DNA from: Vulcanisaeta sp. MG_3
GTDB lineage: Archaea > Thermoproteota > Thermoprotei > Thermoproteales > Thermocladiaceae
Reading direction: 5' to 3'
NCBI GenBank assembly: GCA_001516765.1
Contig: LOCH01000017.1
Coordinates: 1 to 7,943 of the forward strand
DNA length: 7,943 nucleotides
A program made the position numbers and the translations under genes. The number at the start of each line of letters is the position of its first letter. Within the stretch, counting starts at the first letter, position 1. The notes below the pieces were generated by a model, which saw only the letters and a program-made list of their open reading frames with translations, was not told the origin of the DNA and did no database searches. This document shows, piece by piece, positions 1-4,818 of the stretch.

Positions 1-300
1 AGGGAGAACTTGGCCGAGAGGCAACAGAAGCTCAACCACCACATTGCCCAGCTACTTAGGATAGCCGACATCTACAACATTGCCGTTGTGGTGACAAACC
101 AGGTAATTGCTCAACCAGATGTATTCTTCGGAAACCCACTGAAACCAGCAGGAGGTAATGTGATAGCCCACGGTGCAACCTATAGGATTTGGCTTAGGAA
201 GGGTAAGGAGAACGTGAGGATAGCCAAGATCTTCGATAGCCCATACCACCCAGAGAGGGAGGTTACATTCAGGATTACGGAGGAAGGCGTTGTTGATTAA
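1..300 (+). CDS. radA: DNA repair and recombination protein RadA, C-terminal part
   Basis: This is the last 99 codons of archaeal RadA, the RecA/Rad51-family recombinase that forms filaments on single-stranded DNA and drives strand exchange. The frame is open from base 1, so the start, the Walker A and most of Walker B lie outside the window. Visible are the TNQV strand followed by QPDVFFGNP and PAGGNVIAHGAT, which form the L2 DNA-binding loop region of the ATPase core, then the usual C-terminal strands (YRIWLRKGK, RIAKIFDSPYHPE) and the short acidic tail ITEEGVVD. The gene ends with TAA and converges on the radical SAM gene, with 9 bp between the two stops. No clear T-rich terminator is seen. 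The family assignment is secure. The gene is cut by the window edge, not broken. Confidence 0.95.
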   Translation, partial: RENLAERQQKLNHHIAQLLRIADIYNIAVVVTNQVIAQPDVFFGNPLKPAGGNVIAHGATYRIWLRKGKENVRIAKIFDSPYHPEREVTFRITEEGVVD

Positions 301-309
301 ACCTCTTCA

Positions 310-1620
310 TCAATAATCACCATTCAACCTATCAACCAATGAATCAGGATCGCCAAGGTACCTAATGTCAATCTTCTTCTCAAAACTTATCAACTCAAAA
401 TTCAATCCCAAATCTCTTGCATACCTATACACCTCCATAAGCTCATCCCTACTTGGTCTCCTAGCCAACTCCCTGAACTCCGGATTATAATGACTTGAAT
501 GGGGGTCGGTCTCGTGTTCGGGTCTGTACTGGTCCATTATATTCACGAGGACTCCAGGCATGTTATCCGAAATCCACTTAAGCACGGGTTTGGTATCGCA
601 CTCGATATGGTTCGGCATCACTAAATGCCTAATTATCATGTCCTCACCCCAGTCATAGACAACCTTGTGATTCCTGGAAACAACCTCGAAATACCTCGGT
701 GTTCTCGAGATCCTGAAGGCACACTTGTCATTACCATACTTAAAATCGGGCAACCAAATATCCATGACAACCCTGAGCAGCCTTAGTGATTCCGGCGTCA
801 TGTAGAAGTTGCTGTTCCATAGCATGGGCACGTTTACCTCATTGCCATACATGGCCCAACCCTTATTGAAGTTGTAGGGTAGGAAGTCAGCCTTAACTGA
901 AAGTATGTGCTCATAATCCTCCTCACCGAGTTGATCCAGGATCTTCATACCATGCTTAGCCAACAGATCTATCGCCTCGACTATATTATGTAAGTTAGGC
1001 GTTGGCTCACCACCAACCCAGTTGATGTTATGAACACCCTCAAGCCTAAGCAGGACAACGATTGACGCAAGATCCCTGGGGGTCACTGGTACTCCATTGA
1101 ACCTATCCCTACTTATGTCGGCGTTCTGGCAGAAGGCACATCGCATGTTGCAGGATGTGAAGAATATTGTCCCAGACCCCAAGGTGCCACGTAGCGGTAA
1201 TTCTTCACCAAGGTGATGGAAGTACGTGGAGACCCTACTCACGGAATCCAGCATACAAACACCAAGCCTCCTACCGCCAGTCCTATCAACACGACACCTC
1301 CACTCACAGAACTCGCAATGTCTAAGCATCCTCCTCGCAATCTCGGTGATCAGATCTAGGAGCGATGGCTCGCTCTTGGGTACGTTCCTTATATCAACTT
1401 CACCATTCCTAACCTTACCCCATAGATCGAGAAATTCCTTTGTGGCCTCATCAAACTCCCTCCATAACTCACCTTCGCTAGAATCCCTAAGGTTTATGTT
1501 AGCCCTAACCCTCGATGCAATTAGGTACTTAGCCGGTTTCCTGTTTGTTGATACGTCATAGTACCAAGGCAGTTTATGCTTAATGTACCTCCAAATCCAC
1601 AATCTCGAGAAGGACTCCAC
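310..1620 (-). CDS. Radical SAM protein, PflX/COG1313-like
   Basis: The 436-residue protein carries the radical SAM cluster motif CxxxCxxC at C157-C161-C164 (CNMRCAFC), followed by GGEPTP at 203-208, which matches the SAM-binding GGE motif. LPDFKYG (290-296) and NIMDQYRPEH (360-369) are typical of the uncharacterised PflX-like (COG1313) branch, which resembles pyruvate-formate-lyase activases. A second cysteine group, C102, C105, C109 and C122, precedes the core, as is usual in that branch, and may bind another Fe-S cluster or zinc. The first ~95 residues are an extension relative to the shorter bacterial members I know. The start is GTG at 1620, about 26 bp after a T-rich box (1641-1650, read on the minus strand), which fits leaderless transcription. 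It is divergent from ribH. The substrate is unknown; no glycyl-radical enzyme is nearby. Confidence 0.88.
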   Translation of the reverse strand: MESFSRLWIWRYIKHKLPWYYDVSTNRKPAKYLIASRVRANINLRDSSEGELWREFDEATKEFLDLWGKVRNGEVDIRNVPKSEPSLLDLITEIARRMLRHCEFCEWRCRVDRTGGRRLGVCMLDSVSRVSTYFHHLGEELPLRGTLGSGTIFFTSCNMRCAFCQNADISRDRFNGVPVTPRDLASIVVLLRLEGVHNINWVGGEPTPNLHNIVEAIDLLAKHGMKILDQLGEEDYEHILSVKADFLPYNFNKGWAMYGNEVNVPMLWNSNFYMTPESLRLLRVVMDIWLPDFKYGNDKCAFRISRTPRYFEVVSRNHKVVYDWGEDMIIRHLVMPNHIECDTKPVLKWISDNMPGVLVNIMDQYRPEHETDPHSSHYNPEFRELARRPSRDELMEVYRYARDLGLNFELISFEKKIDIRYLGDPDSLVDRLNGDY

Positions 1621-1694
1621 AGCAATAATTCAGCAGGCCCCTAAAAATCCATAGCCCGGATAAAACTAAAATACACCGTTTAACCCATACACCC
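1621..1694. promoter_or_regulatory. Divergent promoter region between radical SAM gene and ribH
   Basis: This 74-bp spacer holds two candidate TATA boxes. On the plus strand the A-rich stretch at 1661-1674 (core CTAAAATA, 1666-1673) is centred about 26 bp before the ribH GTG. On the minus strand GGATTTTTAG (1650 to 1641) lies about 26 bp before the radical SAM GTG at 1620. Neither start has a convincing Shine-Dalgarno sequence, so both messages are probably leaderless. The two boxes are about 20 bp apart, so the basal complexes could interfere with each other. The assignment rests on spacing and AT content only. Confidence 0.5.
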
Positions 1695-2159
1695 GTGAGC
1701 GTTGGTAAAATCAGGCTTGCCATAGTTGTTGCGGAGTTCAATTACGACATAACATACCTAATGCTACAGAAAGCACTGGAGCATGCGAAATTCCTGGGTG
1801 CGGAGGTGACCTACGTGGCCAAGGTGCCGGGTACCTACGACATGCCCATAGTAGTTAATGAATTACTGAAGAAGGAGGATGTCGATGCGGTGGCGGCAAT
1901 AGGCGCCGTGATACAGGGCGAGACGAAGCATGACGAATTGGTGGCTCACCAAACAGCCAGGAAGTTGATGGATTTATCCGTGGATTACGGAAAACCGGTG
2001 GGTATGGGGATAATAGGACCCGGAGCAAATAGGGTACAGGCGTTGGAGAGGGCTGAGGAATACGCAAGGAGGGCTGTAGAGGCCGCTGTAAAACTCGCAA
2101 GGAGAGTTTCCACACTGAGGGGCGCAAGGTACGAGGGAAGTACCGTATACATTGAATAG
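1695..2159 (+). CDS. ribH: 6,7-dimethyl-8-ribityllumazine synthase
   Basis: RibH condenses 5-amino-6-ribitylaminouracil with 3,4-dihydroxy-2-butanone 4-phosphate to give 6,7-dimethyl-8-ribityllumazine, the penultimate step of riboflavin synthesis, in the cytoplasm. The 154-residue length is normal for the family. Recognisable blocks are AEFN at 13-16 (pyrimidine-site aromatic residue F15), VPGTYDMP at 44-51, [12 protein letters not shown] at 70-81, in which H79 fits the conserved active-site histidine, and [18 protein letters not shown] at 106-123. The rest of the C-terminus is a long alanine-rich helix and a short tail. The start is GTG at 1695, supported by the conserved first strand ([11 protein letters not shown]) and by an A-rich TATA element about 26 bp upstream. 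The gene stands alone. A C/D box sRNA on the opposite strand begins one base after its stop. Confidence 0.95.
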   Translation: MSVGKIRLAIVVAEFNYDITYLMLQKALEHAKFLGAEVTYVAKVPGTYDMPIVVNELLKKEDVDAVAAIGAVIQGETKHDELVAHQTARKLMDLSVDYGKPVGMGIIGPGANRVQALERAEEYARRAVEAAVKLARRVSTLRGARYEGSTVYIE

Positions 2160-2208
2160 TCAGTATTGGAGTCACTCATCACAAATCCGTTAGGTAAAGC
2201 CTCATCAC
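2160..2208 (-). ncRNA. C/D box guide sRNA (2'-O-methylation guide)
   Basis: Read on the minus strand, this stretch has the full architecture of an archaeal C/D box sRNA: C box GTGATGA (2208-2202), a 12-nt guide GGCTTTACCTAA (2201-2190), D' box CGGA (2189-2186, a variant that keeps the GA needed for the kink-turn), a 3-nt spacer TTT, C' box GTGATGA (2182-2176), a 12-nt guide GTGACTCCAATA (2175-2164) and D box CTGA (2163-2160). Both guides are exactly 12 nt and both C boxes are perfect. Such RNAs bind L7Ae, Nop5 and fibrillarin and direct 2'-O-methylation of the target base paired to the fifth guide nucleotide before D or D'. Both predicted sites are therefore G. Targets were not identified by eye. 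The transcript probably extends a few bases beyond each end. It has its own upstream TATA candidate at 2230-2236. Confidence 0.82.
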
Positions 2209-2218
2209 AACACTAATT

Positions 2219-2236
2219 AAATAAGAACCCTTATTT
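2219..2236. promoter_or_regulatory. Palindromic bidirectional promoter (double TATA box)
   Basis: AAATAAG (2219-2225) and CTTATTT (2230-2236) form a perfect 7-bp inverted repeat around the spacer AACC, so each strand reads AAATAAG. The plus-strand copy is centred 27 bp before the GTG of the DUF84 gene at 2249. The minus-strand copy is centred about 25 bp before the C box of the sRNA at 2208. Each box is therefore at the right distance to start one of the two divergent transcripts. The two are only 11 bp apart centre to centre, so TBP/TFB probably cannot occupy both at once. The repeat and spacings are seen directly; promoter function is inferred. Confidence 0.6.
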
Positions 2237-2248
2237 GAGCTACTCCCC

Positions 2249-2791
2249 GTGATTACCGTAGCTGTTGGTTCAAGGAATCCGAACAAGGTGAGGGCTGTGG
2301 AAATAGCCTTTAGGCTCATGGGATTCAGAGCTAATGTGATTGCTGTGGAACCTCCTAAAGACCTACCGCCGGAGCCCATGGGCTTTGATGAAATACTTAA
2401 TGGTGCCTTAACAAGGGCTAACTACGCGCTGATTAGTACGCCCAATGCCGAGTTTGGCGTTGGTATTGAGGCGGGAATAATCAAGTTGGGCAAAATAAAT
2501 GCGTATCTAGACGTAACAATGGCTGTGATTGCCGATAGGTATGGCGAAACAACCGTGGGCCTGAGTCCAGCGTTTATGGTGCCGAGGAAATTCGCGGAGG
2601 AGGTATTGAGGGGCAGGGAGTTAAATGATGTTGCGGAGCAGTACTACGGCGTGGTGAACATAGGGAGGAGGTATGGGCTTATAGGGGCTGTCACTAGGCG
2701 TTTCATAGAGAGGTTGGATTTGAATACAGAGGCAGTATACATGGCTTTATTACCGAGGGCTCCCTGGAATAAAAACCTCTACTCAACTTGA
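2249..2791 (+). CDS. Inosine/xanthosine triphosphatase (DUF84, YjjX-like)
   Basis: This family hydrolyses non-canonical purine nucleotides such as ITP and XTP, keeping them out of DNA and RNA. The 180-residue protein opens with the nucleotide-binding motif SRNPNK (8-13), close to the SxNPxK signature. GVGIEAGI (71-78) holds the acidic residue E74 expected at the metal site, GLSPAFMVP (104-112) follows, and IGRRYGLIGAVTRRFIER (138-155) is the family's C-terminal signature. The start is GTG at 2249; the ITVAVGSRNP strand begins immediately, so nothing is missing at the N-terminus. No Shine-Dalgarno is seen, and the TATA-like AAATAAG at 2219-2225 indicates a leaderless message. It may share a bidirectional promoter with the divergent C/D box sRNA. 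Confidence 0.88.
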   Translation: MITVAVGSRNPNKVRAVEIAFRLMGFRANVIAVEPPKDLPPEPMGFDEILNGALTRANYALISTPNAEFGVGIEAGIIKLGKINAYLDVTMAVIADRYGETTVGLSPAFMVPRKFAEEVLRGRELNDVAEQYYGVVNIGRRYGLIGAVTRRFIERLDLNTEAVYMALLPRAPWNKNLYST

Positions 2792-2817
2792 ATTACTATC
2801 ATCAAACCTGAACGATA

Positions 2818-2827
2818 GGTAAAATTA
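2818..2827 (+). promoter_or_regulatory. TATA box for the SWIM gene
   Basis: GGTAAAATTA, inside the imperfect palindrome GGTAA-AA-TTACC (2818-2829), is centred about 24 bp before the ATG at 2847. No Shine-Dalgarno sequence lies before that ATG. The second ATG at 2859 is less well placed. The assignment rests on spacing and AT content. Confidence 0.4.
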
Positions 2828-2846
2828 CCACCGTATAGTAATTACC

Positions 2847-3407
2847 ATGAACATCGTAATGGATGCCGTGAAGGCAAGCATTGAGGAGTTGAGAAGGAGA
2901 TTTCCCGGAAAGTCTAGGTCCTGGTTAATGAGGTCATTACGCAGATTCCTAAACAATGATATTAGGAAATTGAATGAAAACGTATGGGTCGTTGCCGGCC
3001 GACGTGAAATGGGTGATGCATTACCACAATACGTGGTTAGGTACGTAAACGGTAAGTACCTATGCGATTGTCAAGCATCAATGATAAAGAGACGATTATG
3101 CACCCACATAGGTGCCGTCGTATTGAGGAACATTTATGAGGGTATTACGAGGATTGTGTACGCCGCAACAATAAACGTTAAGTGCAGAGACACTCAATTA
3201 CTAATTATTGGAGAAAACAGCAAGGATGTTGAGATAAGGAGAATAGTGAAGGATAAGGAGTTGAAATACATATTAATGGCCAGCAGGGAAATGATGATAA
3301 AGGCGATATTGGCCTGTAATGATGAGATAACGGAGAAAACAATACAACTAAAGCCAACAGAATTATGGAAAATCTTAAGCACCGAAAATAACCATGAGAG
3401 TGCATAA
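2847..3407 (+). CDS. SWIM zinc-finger domain protein
   Basis: The 186-residue protein contains a SWIM zinc finger, CxC-x9-CxH, at C73, C75, C85 and H87 (CDC then CTH), preceded by the usual strand pair YVVRYVNGKYLC and followed by the helix IGAVVLRNIYEG. SWIM fingers bind DNA or protein partners. The N-terminal 45 residues are strongly basic and helical (ELRRRFPGKSRSWLMRSLRRF), which suits nucleic-acid binding. The C-terminal ~80 residues look like a small alpha/beta domain that I do not recognise. The partner and pathway are unknown. Some archaeal SWIM proteins act with RadA-type recombinases, but radA here is 2.5 kb away and not co-transcribed, so that link is only suggestive. The stop lies 7 bp from the encoded CCA end of the convergent tRNA gene. 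ATG 2847 is preferred; Met5 (2859) is an alternative start. Confidence 0.8.
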   Translation: MNIVMDAVKASIEELRRRFPGKSRSWLMRSLRRFLNNDIRKLNENVWVVAGRREMGDALPQYVVRYVNGKYLCDCQASMIKRRLCTHIGAVVLRNIYEGITRIVYAATINVKCRDTQLLIIGENSKDVEIRRIVKDKELKYILMASREMMIKAILACNDEITEKTIQLKPTELWKILSTENNHESA

Positions 3408-3414
3408 AGATTTA

Positions 3415-3516
3415 TGGTGCGGCCGCCGGGATTCGAACCCGGGTTCTGCGGCTAACTACTCACCCATAATCGTGAACGGCAGGCCGCCATCCTAGACCAG
3501 GCTAGACTACGGCCGC
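3415..3516 (-). tRNA. tRNA-Gly (GCC) with a 23-nt intron and encoded CCA
   Basis: Read on the minus strand, the acceptor stem is GCGGCCG/CGGCCGC (seven GC pairs), the D stem is GUCU/GGAU, the anticodon stem is GCGGC/GCCGC, and the T arm is CCGGG-UUCGAAU-CCCGG with discriminator A73. U33 is followed by the anticodon GCC (3480-3478), giving glycine. A 23-nt intron (3476-3454) sits between positions 37 and 38, the canonical archaeal site. The junction folds as a perfect bulge-helix-bulge: the central helix pairs CUGC of the 5' exon with GUAG of the intron, flanked by 3-nt bulges CGU and UUA, and the intron helix UCAC/GUGA closes an 8-nt loop. The splicing endonuclease would cut after the second base of each bulge. 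CCA is encoded at 3417-3415. Mature length without CCA is 76 nt. Confidence 0.96.
3454..3476 (-). other. tRNA-Gly intron (bulge-helix-bulge type)
   Basis: This is the 23-nt intron within the tRNA-Gly gene, inserted 3' of nucleotide 37. It contributes one strand of the 4-bp central helix (GUAG) and forms its own 4-bp helix (UCAC/GUGA) with loop GAUUAUGG. It is too short to encode anything and shows no C/D box motifs. Confidence 0.9.
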
Positions 3517-3537
3517 GGTTTTTACATCAATAACGTC

Positions 3538-3546
3538 ATTTTTAAG
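3538..3546 (-). promoter_or_regulatory. TATA box of the tRNA-Gly gene
   Basis: CTTAAAAAT on the minus strand (3546 to 3538) is centred about 25 bp before the first base of the mature tRNA (3516). With normal archaeal spacing, transcription would begin at or within a few bases of tRNA nucleotide 1, leaving almost no 5' leader to remove. The call is based on sequence and spacing. Confidence 0.55.
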
Positions 3547-3690
3547 GTTTTCTCCCGTAGATACCTGTTGATGACTAACCATTCATGATGAATCCTAAGT
3601 TACATCCTTCTTAATTCAGCATTATCTCGTTAAGTCATAACTATTTTGATTCAATTAAGGTTAAAGCATTGCTAGCCAATTGGTGTTATC

Positions 3691-3738
3691 GCAACAGGCT
3701 TTATATAAACACTCACGGTCACATTTTGTTCCTGTTGC
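3691..3738 (+). promoter_or_regulatory. Orphan strong TATA box inside an 8-bp inverted repeat
   Basis: TTTATATAAA at 3700-3709 is the best TATA box in the window and would place a start site near 3730. It is framed by GCAACAGG (3691-3698) and its exact reverse complement CCTGTTGC (3731-3738), with arm centres 40 bp apart. The arms would straddle the TATA box and the predicted start site, which is a good layout for a repressor operator or for a hairpin at the RNA start. No convincing gene follows. Confidence 0.4.
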
Positions 3739-3834
3739 TAATAATAAGGTTCGATATAGATTACAAAGCCGAGAAGGGCTGAGTTGCTTGGTTTTAGGGA
3801 ATTCATGATTCACAAGATAATACCGTTGTTTTAA
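3726..3834 (+). pseudogene. Possible broken or tiny coding sequence behind the orphan promoter
   Basis: From TTG 3726 (or TTG 3735, near the predicted start site) a frame reads LLLIIRFDIDYKAEKG and stops at TGA 3780-3782. The adjacent frame, from GAG at 3781, continues ELLGFREFMIHKIIPLF and stops at TAA. Joined across the +1 step, the two give about 35 residues that look protein-like, with alternating hydrophobic and charged residues. I recognise no family. It could be a decayed remnant of a larger gene, a small protein with one frameshift, or chance. Confidence is low because the stretch is so short. Confidence 0.2.
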
Positions 3835-3870
3835 ATTCTCATGAAATCTGTCTATAAGTTAAATAATGCA

Positions 3871-4758
3871 TCATTCTTTTATGCCAGATAGTTCGTGGTA
3901 TAGCCTAAGTAGGGCTTGTGTTCCCTTATCGCCAAGACCCTTGGCCACCAGTGCGTTGTATAGTTCCAGGGTAAGCGCCGTGCCTGGCAGTGGGACGCCG
4001 AGCTTATTCGCCATCTCCACGGCGTACTTGAGGTCCTTCTTAAGGTGGGCCGCCTTGAAGCCTGGTTCGTAATCGCCCTTCATCATCTTAGGCATGTAGT
4101 ACTGGACCGTGAATGAGTTTGCGCCTCCCGTGGATAGTACCGTGAATAGTTTATCCATGTCTATACTGGCCTTCTTCGCCAATGCCATTGCCTCGACAAC
4201 CGCAAGCATGTTTAAACCAACGACTATTTGGTTCAGTAACTTCAGCATCTGTCCACTACCAACATCGCCCGCATATACTATTGTCTTACCCATGGCCTCA
4301 AGTACGGGTTTAACCCTCTCGAAAACCTCCCTCTTTCCACCAACCATTATCGTTAATGTGCCCTGTCTAGCACCAATATCGCTGCCCGTGACTGGCGCGT
4401 CGAGGAACTCAATGCCGTACTCAGCCAATCTTTTGGCAAAGTACCTGGCGTATTCCGGCGAGTTCGTGCTCATGTCAATAACGATAAGGCCTGGGTGTGC
4501 GCCGTATACCACGCCATCCCTGCCAAACAATACCTCCTCAACGTCTGGTGCGTCGGTCACCATGTCAATAACGACATCACTCTTCTCCGCAACCTCCCTG
4601 GGGGAGTTAGCCACCGGTACCCCGAGTTTTGCGAAGGGTTCTGTCTTACTCCTTGTTCTATTGTAGACAATGAGCGGGAAACCCTTCTTATGTATGTTCA
4701 TGGCCATGGCGCTGCCCATTATACCAAGCCCTATAAAACCAACCCTCAACTGCTCCAT
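3871..4758 (-). CDS. NAD(P)-dependent beta-hydroxyacid dehydrogenase (GarR/3-hydroxyisobutyrate dehydrogenase family)
   Basis: The 295-residue protein is full length for this family, which interconverts short beta-hydroxy acids and semialdehydes (tartronate semialdehyde, glyoxylate, 3-hydroxyisobutyrate). The N-terminal Rossmann fold has GLGIMG at 10-15. After the second strand comes NRT (33-35); a basic residue there favours NADP(H) over NAD(H). The substrate motif DAPVTGSDIGARQGTL is at 120-135 (more usually DAPVSGG). The catalytic lysine is K173 in GSGQMLKLLNQ, followed by N176. The C-terminal helical domain has the conserved HLKKDL segment near 239-244. KLLNQIVVGLN strongly recalls GarR-type reductases. 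The ATG at 4758 directly precedes the first strand, and GAGGGA lies 5 bases upstream as a weak ribosome site. It is divergent from the MoeA-like gene. The true substrate cannot be read from sequence. Confidence 0.88.
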   Translation of the reverse strand: MEQLRVGFIGLGIMGSAMAMNIHKKGFPLIVYNRTRSKTEPFAKLGVPVANSPREVAEKSDVVIDMVTDAPDVEEVLFGRDGVVYGAHPGLIVIDMSTNSPEYARYFAKRLAEYGIEFLDAPVTGSDIGARQGTLTIMVGGKREVFERVKPVLEAMGKTIVYAGDVGSGQMLKLLNQIVVGLNMLAVVEAMALAKKASIDMDKLFTVLSTGGANSFTVQYYMPKMMKGDYEPGFKAAHLKKDLKYAVEMANKLGVPLPGTALTLELYNALVAKGLGDKGTQALLRLYHELSGIKE

Positions 4759-4818
4759 ACAATTCCCTCATTAATTCTTAATTAATAAGTCTGAATTAAT
4801 ACGTGTTTTAGGTGGATA
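4759..4818. promoter_or_regulatory. Shared divergent promoter with 8-bp inverted repeat
   Basis: The 60-bp gap between two divergent genes contains ATTAATTC (4770-4777) and its exact reverse complement GAATTAAT (4793-4800), with the palindrome TTAATTAA (4778-4785) between them. All are possible TATA elements, and several spacings would serve either gene, so individual boxes cannot be assigned. Unlike most starts in the window, both genes have a possible Shine-Dalgarno sequence: AGGTGG (4810-4815), 3 bases before the MoeA-like ATG, and GAGGGA before the GarR-like ATG. That suggests short leaders here. Confidence 0.45.

Larger units (their letters stand above)
3547..3870. other. AT-rich intergenic region without a confident gene
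   Basis: These 324 bp lie upstream of the tRNA and downstream of the GarR-like gene. Contents from left to right are: two TGATGA-like motifs (3568-3574, 3584-3590) without any D box; the adjoining palindromes GCTAGC and CCAATTGG (3671-3683); a strong TATA box (3700-3709) inside an 8-bp inverted repeat (3691-3738); a short open frame (3726-3782, 18 codons) followed in the next frame by a further 17 sense codons (3781-3834); and AT-rich sequence to the end of the GarR-like gene. No complete gene, RNA fold or mobile-element end was recognised. Confidence 0.6.

Noticed and set aside
1855..2175. Open frame on the minus strand opposite ribH
   Set aside because: It is a Pro/Ser/Arg-rich shadow of the conserved lumazine synthase reading frame.
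2838..2846. Palindrome GTAATTAC just before the SWIM start as an operator
   Set aside because: An 8-bp AT-rich palindrome is expected by chance at this base composition and no second copy is nearby.
3568..3590. Possible second C/D box sRNA: TTGATGA and ATGATGA motifs on the plus strand
   Set aside because: The first motif is not a proper RTGATGA box, the spacing between the two is only 10 nt, and no CTGA D box follows within a guide length.
4109..4666. Long open frame (185 codons) on the plus strand opposite the GarR-like gene
   Set aside because: It is the complement of a clearly conserved dehydrogenase, its composition is Ser/Pro/Thr-rich as expected of a shadow frame, and it has no promoter.
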